Positions 28,886-38,166 of a stretch of 64,000 bases of DNA are shown here, in pieces. The stretch spans positions 1,116,001-1,180,000 of the forward strand of contig JAXHMJ010000005.1 in assembly GCA_034521575.1 (NCBI GenBank). The letters are read 5' to 3'. Both the position numbers and the translations under genes were made by a program. Position 1 is the stretch's first letter. Each line of letters opens with the position of its first letter. The notes beneath the pieces were generated by a model, which saw only the letters and a program-made list of their open reading frames with translations, did no database searches and was not told the DNA's origin. This stretch comes from a candidate division KSB1 bacterium. GTDB taxonomy: Bacteria; Zhuqueibacterota; Zhuqueibacteria; Residuimicrobiales; Krinioviventaceae.

Positions 28886-30161
28886 TTAAACATACTCTCC
28901 TTTTAAATCATAAACATCAGCTGAGGTAATTTTAATTCGATAAAACATTCCGGGGACTGCATCGTTACCGAGCAGAACGCTGTTATCAATTTCAGGCGCA
29001 TCCCAAACGGTTCGCGCTGATACAATATCCGGGGAAACAAATGAATCTGCCAATATTTTAACGGTCCTGCCGACAAGTTGTTCATTTTTTGCCAGTGAAA
29101 TATCGGACTGCAGCTGCATAATTTCGGACTGACGTTCGCGCTTGACCTCTTCCGGCACAGAATCCATCCATCGAAAGGCCCGGGTGCCTTCTTCATGAGA
29201 GTAGGTAAAAACACCAAGGCGTTCAAACTCTGTTTGCCGGATAAATTCCAACAGTTCATTGAACTGGTCTTCGGTTTCACCCGGAAAACCGGTGATCACC
29301 GAAGTGCGCAATGCCAGATCAGGGATACGTTGTCTTAATTTCAGAATCAGGTCTGTAATATCACGCCGGGTCACAAAACGTCCCATACGCTTGAGGATCG
29401 GATCAGATATATGCTGGATGGGAAGATCAATATCAGGGCACAATATGCTCACTGTCAGCGAGCACATCGATCAAACGATCGGTCCAATGGGCCGGATGGG
29501 TGTACAAGAGGCGGATCCAGTGAACACCGTCCATGACATTCAGGGTCTGCAGAATATCGCTCAGACTGACGTCCGCACTCAGATCCGCGCCATAGCTGGT
29601 GATATCCTGGGCCACCAGGATGAGTTCCTTGACATTGCGGTTGATCATCTCACCCGCTTCCCGGTAAACGGCTTGCGGTTCCCGGCTTACAAGGTCTCCC
29701 TTGATCAGAGGAATAGCGCAATAGGAACAGCGATTATTGCAACCGTTTGAAAGCTGCAGATACGCATAATGCGAAGGCGTCAAATAGTGGCGCATAAAAT
29801 CCGCGTCGCCAAAAGCCAGATCGGTCTTTAATTCCCGCAAGGTTTGATAGGGATTGATAGAAAAATAAAATGCGTCGACCTCGGGCAGTTCTCTGACGAG
29901 TTCAGATTTATAACGCTGCGGCAGACACCCGCTGACCACAACGCGACGGCTGCGGTTTCCCTGCAATGTAACGATATTCAGGATTTCATCAATAGACTCT
30001 TGCTTGGCCGGTTCGATAAAGGCACAGGTGTTGACGAGCACCACATCCGCATGAGTGATATCCTGTGTAATCTGGACATGCGGCTTTAATCCACCTAAAA
30101 TAATTTCAAGGTCAACCTGGTTTTTGGGACATCCCAGATTTATACAAGCCAGTTTTTTCAC
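28886..30161 (-). pseudogene. rimO: Ribosomal protein S12 methylthiotransferase RimO, interrupted by one +1 frameshift
   Basis: RimO is a radical-SAM enzyme that adds a methylthio group to an aspartate of ribosomal protein S12. The first part (240 codons, GTG 30161 start) has the N-terminal cluster ligands LGCPKNQVD and VNTCAF, VSGCLPQ, and the radical-SAM triad CNNRCSYC. It stops after SEHIVP at a TGA. The second frame continues with CPDIDLPIQHISDPILKRMGR, and then TRAM-domain sequence to 28886. Removing one base near 29441 gives a 424-residue protein of normal length with the expected CP-x-x-D-x-P-x-QH motif. GTG overlaps the upstream stop (GTGA). The break is a real lesion, a sequencing error, or, less likely, recoding at CCC-TGA. 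Confidence 0.9.
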
Positions 30162-31648
30162 TGTAGCAACGCCTCTACAAAGGTTTCCGGATCAAATTCG
30201 GTCAGATCATCCACCTGCTCTCCCACACCGACATAGCGAACCGGCAATCCCAGTTCACGCTGGATGGAAAACACGATTCCGCCTTTGGCTGTACCATCCA
30301 GTTTGGCCAGGATAACACCATCCACATCAACAATCTGAGTAAACTGTTTGGCCTGGGACAGACCATTCTGCCCGGTGGTGGCGTCCAGGATAAGATAAAC
30401 TTTATGCGGCGCTTCGGGAATGACTTTTTTCATCACCCGATGAATCTTTTCAAGTTCCTGCATTAAATTGCGTTTGGTGTGCAGTCGTCCGGCGGTATCG
30501 ACCAGAACGATGTCTGATCCTCTTGCTTTTGCCGCCTGCAGGGCATCATAAACAACAGAGCCGGGATCACCGCCCGGCTGATTGTGGATAAAATCCGAAT
30601 GGGTACGCTCCGCCCATATCTTTAACTGATCAATGGCCGCAGCACGAAACGTATCTGCGGCCGCCATCAGAACCGTTTTTCCCTGCGTCTGAAACAGAGC
30701 GGAAAGTTTGCCGATGGTTGTGGTTTTACCCACCCCATTGACGCCGACAATGCTGATCACACAGGGTTTTTCAGTCATCGAATCAGCAGGAGCCTGTTCA
30801 AGTTCAGCTGCGAGCTGTGCCTTTAATTCATCAAACACAGATTCTTTGCTCACTTTATTCATACGGTCACGTAAATCATCAATAATGCGTTCAGCCGTAT
30901 CCACTCCCATATCACTGAGCAATAAGAGTTCTTCGATTTCATCAAGCACATCCTGGTCGAGCTGGCCTCCACCCACCAATTGTGAAATACCGTCAACCAG
31001 TCCGCTGCGCGTTTTGGATAATCCTTTTGATAATTTTGAAAAAATGCTCACGTATTGGTTTCTTCCTTTTTTCAATTTACGAACCACATCCTGATGGGTT
31101 CGGTAGTAACTCACCAACGTCGCGGGAATCAGCACAAGCGAGACTGTAAGCAGAATCCATTTGACAACCGGAATTCCTATAGTAAAACTGATAATCACCA
31201 GCGCCAGACAGGTGGCCGTGTATTTGCCCAGTGTATCCGATTCTGCAATCAGGCGAATTTTAGAGATCACAAAAAGACTGGTCACCAGAAGGATAACATC
31301 ACGCCCGATGACAATCAAAGCATACCAGAGGGGTAAACTTTTATTTGCGGCGAGAACCAGCATGACAATACCGACACTCAATTTGTCAATGACCGGATCC
31401 AGGATACGTCCGAGATCGGATTTCTGGTTATAATAGCGGGCAACGCGTCCATCAAGAAAATCGGTTACCCCGGCCAGAAACATAAACAGCAGCGCGTAAT
31501 AATCGGAGGATGGCGTATCCTGCTGCAGAAAATAAACGATAAACGGCAGGAAAATGATCCGCGCCAATGTAATAAAGTTAGCAGCGCTCAACCGATGTTC
31601 ATCTTCTTTGATGATGTGAAACAGGGCAAATTTCATTTGCGGTCCCAT
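30158..31648 (-). CDS. CDP-alcohol phosphatidyltransferase (PgsA-like) fused in frame to FtsY
   Basis: A 496-residue open frame joining two families. Residues 1-190 are a polytopic CDP-alcohol phosphatidyltransferase with the complete metal/CDP motif D63-x2-D66-G-x2-A-R71-x8-G80-x3-D84-x3-D88, as in phosphatidylglycerophosphate synthase. Residues ~200-496 are a full FtsY (SRP receptor): N-domain helices, G1 GVNGVGKTT (302-310), DTFRAAAIDQL, DTAGRLHT (384-391), AKLDGTAKGG (448-457). A basic linker (VRKLKKGRNQY) joins them. FtsY normally binds anionic lipid made by this same pathway. Caution: codon 200 is GTG with AGGAAG upstream, and a TGA lies just before it in another frame, so a single-base error could have joined two adjacent genes. 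rimO follows with a 4-base overlap. Confidence 0.85.
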   Translation of the reverse strand: MGPQMKFALFHIIKEDEHRLSAANFITLARIIFLPFIVYFLQQDTPSSDYYALLFMFLAGVTDFLDGRVARYYNQKSDLGRILDPVIDKLSVGIVMLVLAANKSLPLWYALIVIGRDVILLVTSLFVISKIRLIAESDTLGKYTATCLALVIISFTIGIPVVKWILLTVSLVLIPATLVSYYRTHQDVVRKLKKGRNQYVSIFSKLSKGLSKTRSGLVDGISQLVGGGQLDQDVLDEIEELLLLSDMGVDTAERIIDDLRDRMNKVSKESVFDELKAQLAAELEQAPADSMTEKPCVISIVGVNGVGKTTTIGKLSALFQTQGKTVLMAAADTFRAAAIDQLKIWAERTHSDFIHNQPGGDPGSVVYDALQAAKARGSDIVLVDTAGRLHTKRNLMQELEKIHRVMKKVIPEAPHKVYLILDATTGQNGLSQAKQFTQIVDVDGVILAKLDGTAKGGIVFSIQRELGLPVRYVGVGEQVDDLTEFDPETFVEALLQ

Positions 31649-31695
31649 TCAGTTTATTGAAAAGAAACATACAACCCGGTTAAGCCACTCGTGCA

Positions 31696-32871
31696 TTACG
31701 AAAATACTTTAATCGCGTCCAGTATCAGTCCCGGCTTTTTAAAAAGTGCGATTTTAAACAAAGAAATAAAGGTACGTTTATTTTCAGGTATTTTGAGAAC
31801 AGAGGTTGCAATAGTTTCAAGTTCATCGTCTGTTAAATTGTAGACATAATTTTTGATCTTGTAGCTCAGTCTGTGATTCCTGCCTTCTTTTTTATGCCAG
31901 AGTTTTTCATATTCTTTCAGGCGTTTTGCACTGACATTCTGTTCGGCCACCGCTTTTGCGGCCACGCGTCCCGCGAATTGTCCCGCCAGCATGCCGCTGG
32001 CGATACCGCCGCCGGACATGGGATTGGCCTGATGCGCTGCGTCACCGGCCAGCATAAAACCATCTGCCGTGATGCAGTCGAGGGTCTGGTCGCAGGGTAC
32101 ACTGCCCGCCACGGCAGACAAAACCGATGCCTCGGGAAAAAAAGCCTGCATAAATTCGACCAGATACTCACGCGGTGTTTTCTCGGCAGCAAAGGTGCCG
32201 GAAATACCCAGACCGATATTTGCCACGCCCTCTCCCTTTGGAAATACCCAGACATAGCCTTGCGGCGCCAGATGCGTTGAAAAATACATATGCAACGTAT
32301 CTTCACGGGCGTGCACATTTGCCGCGGTCACCTGATAACAGGTTTCGATATCGCTCAGGGAGGTATGCGTGCTGATACCGGCCCAGCGTCCGGCGCGTGA
32401 TTCAACGCCGTCCGCGCCAATGACGATTTTTGCCTTGATCTCAACATGTTTGCCCAGATGCGTCATACGCACACCGGTAACGGCATTGTCCGGCTTGACA
32501 AGACCATAGACATAAGCGCGCGTCAACACATCAGCGCCGGCATCCACAGCTAGGCGCGCCAGATCATAATCGAAACGCTTGCGGTTGAGAATAAACCCTT
32601 TTTCATTTTCAAGACTTGCGGAAACCGCTTGTCCGGCCGGAGAATACAAATTCACCCGGGCGATGACCTGTTCGATCCAATCCGGATGAATTCTGTCAAC
32701 ACTCTCCAGTAAACCTTTTTCACTCACACCCTCGGCGCAACGCACGGGAATGCCTATATCCCGGTCTTTTTCCAGAACCAACACCGACGCTCCACCGCGT
32801 GCAGCAAAACGCGCTGCTGTGGTGCCTGCCGGTCCGGCGCCAATGACGATCACATCATATTCACTTTTCAT
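31696..32871 (-). CDS. FAD-dependent geranylgeranyl reductase-family protein
   Basis: A 391-residue flavoprotein of the geranylgeranyl reductase family. The N-terminal Rossmann motif is [22 protein letters not shown]; other family blocks are [30 protein letters not shown] and [24 protein letters not shown]. These enzymes reduce double bonds of isoprenoid chains (archaeal lipids, chlorophyll side chain, menaquinone). The ferredoxin gene immediately upstream overlaps it by 11 bases and is the likely electron donor. The natural isoprenoid substrate in this bacterium is unknown. ATG 32871. Confidence 0.9.
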   Translation of the reverse strand: MKSEYDVIVIGAGPAGTTAARFAARGGASVLVLEKDRDIGIPVRCAEGVSEKGLLESVDRIHPDWIEQVIARVNLYSPAGQAVSASLENEKGFILNRKRFDYDLARLAVDAGADVLTRAYVYGLVKPDNAVTGVRMTHLGKHVEIKAKIVIGADGVESRAGRWAGISTHTSLSDIETCYQVTAANVHAREDTLHMYFSTHLAPQGYVWVFPKGEGVANIGLGISGTFAAEKTPREYLVEFMQAFFPEASVLSAVAGSVPCDQTLDCITADGFMLAGDAAHQANPMSGGGIASGMLAGQFAGRVAAKAVAEQNVSAKRLKEYEKLWHKKEGRNHRLSYKIKNYVYNLTDDELETIATSVLKIPENKRTFISLFKIALFKKPGLILDAIKVFS

Positions 32872-33047
32872 CGATCACCTCCAAAGCCCGCACCGGACAC
32901 ACTTTGATACAGCGAAGACACAGGGTACACTTTTCCCGATCGATGGTCAAACTCATTTCCGGCAATTCTATTGCGTCGACCGGACAAACAGCCACAGCAG
33001 GTGCCGCACAGATCACATTCACGATGCTCGCAGATCACTTTTTTCAT
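32861..33047 (-). pseudogene. Two-cluster [4Fe-4S] ferredoxin, with one +1 frameshift
   Basis: A 61-residue ferredoxin when one base near 32996 is skipped. The first frame from ATG 33047 (GGAG 6-7 bases upstream) reads [16 protein letters not shown]; the next frame continues [15 protein letters not shown] and then [12 protein letters not shown], to a stop at 32861. Together they give two complete C-x2-C-x2-C-x3-CP motifs, so it would bind two cubane clusters. Without skipping, the frame loses the second half of the first motif and the whole second one. The gene is directly coupled to the prenyl reductase gene, a frequent pairing. Too short for ordinary gene calling. Confidence 0.85.
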
Positions 33048-33117
33048 CTCGTCTCCTGGTCAAAATCGCACGCTGTTTTTCTGGTAATAGCCAGCAGCCT
33101 GTTCGTTTTGCCTGATT

Positions 33118-34527
33118 CTATTCATGCTGATGTTTACTGATCGTCTTTTCAACCGGGATCGGATACTCTCCGGTAAAGCAAGCGGTACAATACCCGCCGC
33201 AATCCGACGGCACCGAATCCAGCAGACTTTTTACGGATAAATAGTGCAGACTGTCACAGCCCATATAATCGCGTATTTCATCCACGCTCATCTTGTTGGC
33301 GATCAATTGATGCTTTTCGGGAAAATCCATGCCGTAAAAACAGGGAGAAATGATGGGCGGGGAGCTGACACGTACATGTACTTCTTTGGCTCCGGCCTGA
33401 CGGAGCAAGGTGACCAGTTGCCGAAGCGTGGTACCCCGGACTATCGAGTCCTCAACCACCACAACCCGGCGGCCCTTTAAAATCCCGCGCACCGGATTAA
33501 ACTTGACGCGCACGCCGAAATCGCGCATATCCTGTTTGGGGCTGATAAACGTACGGCCGATATAGTGATTGCGTATCAATCCCAGTTCAAATTTCAATCC
33601 CGACCGCCTGGAATATCCGACAGCCGCGGTATTGCTCGAGTCAGGTACTGATATGACAATATCCGCATCTGCAGGACTTTCCAAAGCCAGATTTTTCCCC
33701 AGTTTGCGCCGCACTTTGTCCACATTTTCATTGAAAATCCGGCTGTCCGGTCTGGAAAAATAAATAAATTCAAAAATACATTTATGAGATCCATTGGATT
33801 CAATGAACGGTGTATGTTTAAATCCATGTTTGGAAATTTCAACCGGCTCACCCGGCTGAACATCACCGTAATACTCGGCGCGCACCAGATCGAGGGCACA
33901 GGTTTCGGATACAGCGAAAAAGACTCCTTCTTTGCGTCCCAGACACAGGGGCCGGACGCCGTTCGCATCCCGCATAACAAACACCCGGTTTTTCGCCATC
34001 AGGGCAATTGAAAAAGCGCCTCGAACCTGCCGCAGCGCAGATACGATCCGCTCTTCCAGGGTTTCATCCTGAGCACGCGCAATCAGATGCGCCAGAACTT
34101 CGGTATCTGACGTGGTTTGAAAAATTGCGCCTTCATTGACCAGATGTCTGCGCAGAGTTCCTGAATTGGTAAAATTTCCATTATGACTGATGGCGATGGG
34201 ACCGTCCTTGGTGTTGGCCAGCAGCGGTTGAGCATTCAATATATGTGTGCCGCCGGTAGTCGAATAGCGGTTATGGCCAATGGCCATATCACCCTCGAGC
34301 TCTTCCAGCACCGACTGATCAGAAAACACATCCGCCACCAGACCTTCGCCCACATGCTTGTGCACGTATTTTCGGTCAAAACTGACAATCCCTGCACTCT
34401 CCTGGCCGCGGTGCTGCAGCGCATAGAGCGCCAGATAGGTGAGAAACGATGCTTCCGGCGTGCCGACTGCAGCAACCACACCGCAATTGGATTCAGGCTT
34501 GTCCAAAGCCGAATATTTTATGTTCAT
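33118..34527 (-). CDS. purF: Amidophosphoribosyltransferase
   Basis: A 469-residue PurF catalysing the first committed step of purine synthesis, the transfer of ammonia from glutamine to PRPP. A 14-residue propeptide precedes the N-terminal nucleophile Cys15 in SNCGVVAAVG. Glutaminase features include LQHRGQESAGI and the phosphoribosyltransferase PRPP motif VVVVEDSIVRGTT. Cysteines in the positions used by iron-sulphur PurF (HKCIFEFIYFSRPDS, SPCFYGMDFP and GGYCTACFTGEYP) indicate the Fe-S, Bacillus-like class. ATG 34527; it follows the YfiM-like gene directly. Confidence 0.95.
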   Translation of the reverse strand: MNIKYSALDKPESNCGVVAAVGTPEASFLTYLALYALQHRGQESAGIVSFDRKYVHKHVGEGLVADVFSDQSVLEELEGDMAIGHNRYSTTGGTHILNAQPLLANTKDGPIAISHNGNFTNSGTLRRHLVNEGAIFQTTSDTEVLAHLIARAQDETLEERIVSALRQVRGAFSIALMAKNRVFVMRDANGVRPLCLGRKEGVFFAVSETCALDLVRAEYYGDVQPGEPVEISKHGFKHTPFIESNGSHKCIFEFIYFSRPDSRIFNENVDKVRRKLGKNLALESPADADIVISVPDSSNTAAVGYSRRSGLKFELGLIRNHYIGRTFISPKQDMRDFGVRVKFNPVRGILKGRRVVVVEDSIVRGTTLRQLVTLLRQAGAKEVHVRVSSPPIISPCFYGMDFPEKHQLIANKMSVDEIRDYMGCDSLHYLSVKSLLDSVPSDCGGYCTACFTGEYPIPVEKTISKHQHE

Positions 34528-34528
34528 A

Positions 34529-34876
34529 TTACTCCATTGTCACATTTATAATGAATAATCCCGCAGCTATTCCCAGAATATCTGCAAACAGATCCTTGTA
34601 GCTGAATTTATGATCATAGCACTCTTTTCCGATCCCCAGAGAGATCGAAACACCCGCCGCCGCACCGGCTGCGAACCTGTTGTCAAAGCCGGCTTCCTGC
34701 CGCGCCGCATAGTATCCCAGACCGGTCAGCACAGCGCTTGTGGTAAAATGATGCGCTTTATCCAGCGCAAACCAGCGGTCCTGGTGTTGCTGAATCGAGA
34801 GAGAATCCGATGACCCGGCAAATGCGAAACCATTCAAGGTTAACCCTGTCAACACGATGAATACGGCACGCATCAT
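34529..34876 (-). CDS. YfiM/DUF2279-like small membrane protein
   Basis: A 115-residue exported protein. After a signal peptide (hydrophobic AVFIVLTGLTLNGFAFA) it has the DUF2279/YfiM arrangement: DRWFALDKAHHFTTSAVLTGLGYY, GAAAGVSISLGIGKECYDHK and FSYKDLFADILGIAAGLF. Function of the family is not known. ATG 34876 is chosen since it follows the HD-protein stop by one base and fits the signal peptide; the frame is open further upstream inside that gene. The stop is one base before the purF start. Confidence 0.78.
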   Translation of the reverse strand: MMRAVFIVLTGLTLNGFAFAGSSDSLSIQQHQDRWFALDKAHHFTTSAVLTGLGYYAARQEAGFDNRFAAGAAAGVSISLGIGKECYDHKFSYKDLFADILGIAAGLFIINVTME

Positions 34877-34877
34877 T

Positions 34878-35423
34878 TTACAATCCCAGATCATCACTGA
34901 TTTGTTGCATTCCGTTGAGGGAAATGGAAAGAAATTCGTCAAGCGGTAAACCGAATTCTTTACACGTCTGGATTTGTTCCCGACTGGCGCCGCGAGCAAA
35001 ACTTTTTTCTTTATAGCGGCGCATCACAAAGTCAGTGGTCACCGAGGCGAGCTTTTTCTCGGGATGCATCAAGGTTGCCGCCACAATCAGTCCGGTCACC
35101 GGATCTGCAGCGTAAAGCGCCTGATCCATCAGAGTTTCGCGCTCAGCCTTGTGGTTGTGACATTTGATTGCATGGATAATCTCCTGCGACACATCCTGAT
35201 CTTTGAGCAGTTCTTCGGTCACCAGAGTGTGTTTTTCCGGTGTATCCGCGGTCTCTTCGTAATCCATATCATGTAAAAGCCCGGCCACTCCCCATGTTTC
35301 CACATCCTCTCCAAAATGAGCGGCCAGTTCGCGCATCACCGCTTCTACGGCCAATACATGTTTAAACAGATTTTTATTGGAAAACCGTGGTTTTACCAAT
35401 GCATATGCCTGATCTCGTGTCAT
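34878..35423 (-). CDS. HD-domain phosphohydrolase-like protein
   Basis: A 181-residue protein with the HD superfamily metal site: H22 in FKHVLAVEAVM, the H51-D52 pair in AGLLHDMDYEET, a middle His in IKCHNHKAE and the final Asp in YAADPVTGLIVAA. Many short HD proteins of this type are called metal-dependent hydrolases without known substrate; nucleotide or phosphate-ester cleavage is plausible. Soluble, no signal peptide. ATG 35423. Packed between the NSS transporter and the YfiM-like gene. Confidence 0.85.
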   Translation of the reverse strand: MTRDQAYALVKPRFSNKNLFKHVLAVEAVMRELAAHFGEDVETWGVAGLLHDMDYEETADTPEKHTLVTEELLKDQDVSQEIIHAIKCHNHKAERETLMDQALYAADPVTGLIVAATLMHPEKKLASVTTDFVMRRYKEKSFARGASREQIQTCKEFGLPLDEFLSISLNGMQQISDDLGL

Positions 35424-35432
35424 AACAAGCCT

Positions 35433-36807
35433 TTAAAAATAGTTATGAGTTGCAACAATATAAACAAAAATGCAAAAAATAGCAACCGGACAGACAAACC
35501 GGATCAAAAAGGTCCAGGCGCGTCTGAAATAAAAAATATTGGCATGCTGCTCGATTTCAGACCGAACCGCCTGTATTCCCCACCGGTATCCAACGAACAC
35601 GGAAATGAGCAGTGCTCCGAGCGTCAGGGAATAGTTGCCGAGCAGAATATTCAAAAGATCAAGAAATCCCATGCCCATACCGGGAATGGCGCTCAGCCAG
35701 TTAACACCGCCAAAGGAGATAGCTGAGGGAATTCCGAAAACAATGGTAATCGCCGCGACAATTAGGGCGGCTTTGCGGCGTTTCCACTTGTGTTCATCAA
35801 CCAGATAGCTGACACAAACTTCGAATAGAGATATCGTAGAGGTCAGAGCCGCAACACTCAGCAGCAGAAAAAATCCGGCGCCGAAAATACCGCCAAGAGG
35901 CATTTCGTTGAAAATCGTCGGCAAAACCACAAACACCAGTCCGGCGCCGCCCTCCGGATCAATATTCATTGCAAACAACGCGGGAAAAATCAGAAAACCG
36001 GCCATAATTGCAATGGCCGTGTCGAACAGACACACCCAGCCCGCGGAAACAATCAAATTATCGGTTTTGGATATATAACTTCCATAGGTGATCATAGCCC
36101 CCATACCCAGACTCAGGGAAAAAAGCGCCTGCCCCAAAGCCATGACCACTGTAACCGGAGTGATTTGTGAAAAATCCGGGTTGAGATAAAACTGCAACCC
36201 TTTACCGGCGCCGGGCAGAGTGACAGAGCGAAGGGTGAGTAAAATCAACAGAATGAGCAGTTATAGGCATCAATATCTTGACCCAGCGTTCGATACCGCC
36301 GGAAATACCTCCCATGACCACCATCGAGGTCAGAGTGACAAACACAAGCAAAAGCGCCAGATTCAAAGCGGGATCTCCGACGAATTGGGTAAACAGTTCC
36401 ACTGATTCTTCGGAACTGAGCGCCTTTGCAAAGTGCCGGCCAGAAGTTTTAAAAAAATATCCAACGGTCCACCCGGCAATCACCGAGTAATAGGATAAAA
36501 TACCGATGCCGGTCAGAACACCGAGCATACCCACACCTTTCCACAGGCCTTTGGGCACGATTTTGCGAAAGGCTCCCACCGGATTGAGCTGAGTGGCCCG
36601 ACCCAGGGACAATTCAGCAATCATCACCGGCAGTCCGATCAACACAACAAATCCGATGTACAAAAGTACAAACGCCGCGCCGCCGTTTTCGCCGGTGACA
36701 TAGGGAAACCGCCAGATATTGCCCAGCCCGATCGCAGAGCCGGCGGCTGCAAATACAAATGCTATTCTCGACCCCCACGCGCCTCGTTTCGCATTATCCT
36801 GATCCAC
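35433..36807 (-). pseudogene. NSS-family sodium-dependent transporter, interrupted by one +1 frameshift
   Basis: A neurotransmitter:sodium symporter-family carrier that takes up amino acids or similar solutes using Na+. The N-terminal frame starts at GTG 36807 (GAGG 7 bases upstream) with AAAGSAIGLGNIWRFPYVTGENGG, the classic TM1 sodium/substrate site, and runs through GGIERWVKILMPI. At 36261 one extra base moves the frame: skipping it gives ILMPI then LLILLILLTLRSVTLPGAGKG, the expected TM6-to-loop sequence. The C-terminal half (to 35433) includes the conserved SLSLGMGAMITYGSY. Repaired length is about 457 residues, normal for bacterial NSS proteins. Broken gene or sequencing error. Confidence 0.88.
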
Positions 36808-36817
36808 TCGCTCGCCT

Positions 36818-37288
36818 CTATTTTATTTCAAAGATGACATTTACAGTATAAATATGATTCAGTTCTCCGGTATACGCGAACGGCTCGGTCCGGCGCTGCA
36901 GAGACAGTTCAGGGCCCGCATCAAAATCGGATAAATGTGCATCCACATAAGCATCCGCCATACTGTACAACACAGACGCACCCAGCCACCACAGCGACAG
37001 GTTGCGGTTATCCCAGTAAAAATCGCGTTCGCTCTCGGAATCAGCCTGTTTCATGTACTGATGCAGTACAACAGCATTGGTGATCAAACCAACTTGGGCG
37101 CCGGCGATAATCGTACCTTTCAGCCATTTGCCGTTATAAAACTGCCCCCATCCGGGAACAATTGCCGATCGCAGCATGGCTCCCCGGGGATCCTTACTCC
37201 GGCTGCTGTCTGTGTCCGCCTCTAAAGCCGAACTTGGGCTGCACAGAGCGGTGATCAAAACGATATAAACCAGAGTATACCGCATCAT
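36818..37288 (-). CDS. DUF5683 family membrane-associated protein
   Basis: A 156-residue protein with a signal peptide and the DUF5683 hallmark AIVPGWGQFYNGKWLKGT, followed by two hydrophobic stretches (IIAGAQVGLITNAVVLHQY and LWWLGASVLYSMADAYVDAHL). The family is widespread in Bacteroidota and relatives with unknown function. ATG 37288 overlaps the ridA stop as ATGA. The NSS gene starts 10 bases downstream. Confidence 0.85.
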   Translation of the reverse strand: MMRYTLVYIVLITALCSPSSALEADTDSSRSKDPRGAMLRSAIVPGWGQFYNGKWLKGTIIAGAQVGLITNAVVLHQYMKQADSESERDFYWDNRNLSLWWLGASVLYSMADAYVDAHLSDFDAGPELSLQRRTEPFAYTGELNHIYTVNVIFEIK

Positions 37289-37671
37289 GAGCGGACCGCA
37301 GCAATGGCTTCGATCTCAATACGACCGTTTTTCGGAAGCGCAGCCACCTGGACCACGGATCGTGCCGGTTTGTGCTCTCCAAACATCTGAATGAATATGT
37401 CATTCACGGTCTGAAAATCTGCAATATCCACAAGAAAAACAGTAATTTTTACCACATCGAACAATGTCAATCCAGCGTCATCCAGCACAGCCTGAATATT
37501 TTTCAGGGCCTGACGGCATTGATCAGCAGAAGAGCTGGAGACCAATTCGCCTGTATCCGGATTCAGGCCCAGTTGACCAGAGGTGTAAATGAAATCTTTT
37601 GCGGATATCCGCAACGCCTGACTGTAGGGTCCGATGGCTTGCGGCGCTTTGTCAGTTTGAATGATCTGCAT
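37285..37671 (-). CDS. RidA-family reactive imine deaminase
   Basis: A 128-residue RidA (YjgF/UK114) protein. It has TDKAPQAIGPYSQALRI at the N-terminus, YTSGQLGLNPDTGE, the substrate-binding Arg in PARSVVQVAALPKNG and Glu in IEIEAIAAV. RidA hydrolyses reactive enamine/imine intermediates made by PLP enzymes. Length and motifs are complete. ATG 37671. It begins the run of coupled genes that leads to purH. Confidence 0.93.
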   Translation of the reverse strand: MQIIQTDKAPQAIGPYSQALRISAKDFIYTSGQLGLNPDTGELVSSSSADQCRQALKNIQAVLDDAGLTLFDVVKITVFLVDIADFQTVNDIFIQMFGEHKPARSVVQVAALPKNGRIEIEAIAAVRS

Positions 37672-37711
37672 TTTTTACTCTATTGTTTTGAATGGGGGTG
37701 TGATAGCCGGT

Positions 37712-37897
37712 TCAGGAGCGGTCTTTGGTTTCGTCATCCACAAAACGAACGTCTTCGATATCCTCATCGCGCACATTCAGCGGATCCTCTTTGCCTTTTC
37801 CATGCACCTCAACGGGCGGTTCTGGCGGTTTGAACAAACCAGAAACAATTTTACCGACAAAATATAATCCCACACCCAGTAAAAGTAATCTTAACAT
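37712..37897 (-). CDS. Small single-pass membrane protein with acidic tail
   Basis: A 61-residue protein: a hydrophobic N-terminal helix (LRLLLLGVGLYFVGKIVSGLF), a Pro-rich hinge (KPPEPPVEV) and an acidic C-terminus (DEDIEDVRFVDDETKD). It resembles small DUF4834-like membrane proteins of the FCB group, but I cannot assign a family firmly. GAGAG lies about 7 bases before ATG 37897. It is 40 bases upstream of ridA and probably the first gene of that operon. Confidence 0.6.
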   Translation of the reverse strand: MLRLLLLGVGLYFVGKIVSGLFKPPEPPVEVHGKGKEDPLNVRDEDIEDVRFVDDETKDRS

Positions 37898-38166
37898 TTT
37901 AGTCTCTCAAGTAAATATTCTAAACTATTAATATGCGATTTTTTTCAAATGAAATCAAGTAATACTTGCGGGTACACTAAATTCAGAATTTCACCAATCT
38001 TGTTTGCTCCGGACAGAAATATTCTACAGGACAAACACGGCAGTTCTTTTACGGAAATACAGGACAGCTGTTCCAGAATCTGTAAAAACAGACAAAAACA
38101 ACATGATTTAGAGAAACAATCTATACAATATTCGTATATTCTGATAGAATTACACTGGAGAACAAC
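37898..38166. promoter_or_regulatory. Divergent intergenic region
   Basis: This 269-base, AT-rich stretch separates the minus-strand operon headed by the small membrane protein from the plus-strand isoprenoid-synthase-like gene, so promoters for both directions must lie here. TATACAATATTCGTATATT about 30 bases before ATG 38167 is a possible -10 area, but I cannot fix a -35 box with confidence. No RNA gene or operator is recognised. The plus gene has GGAG seven bases before its ATG. Confidence 0.4.
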
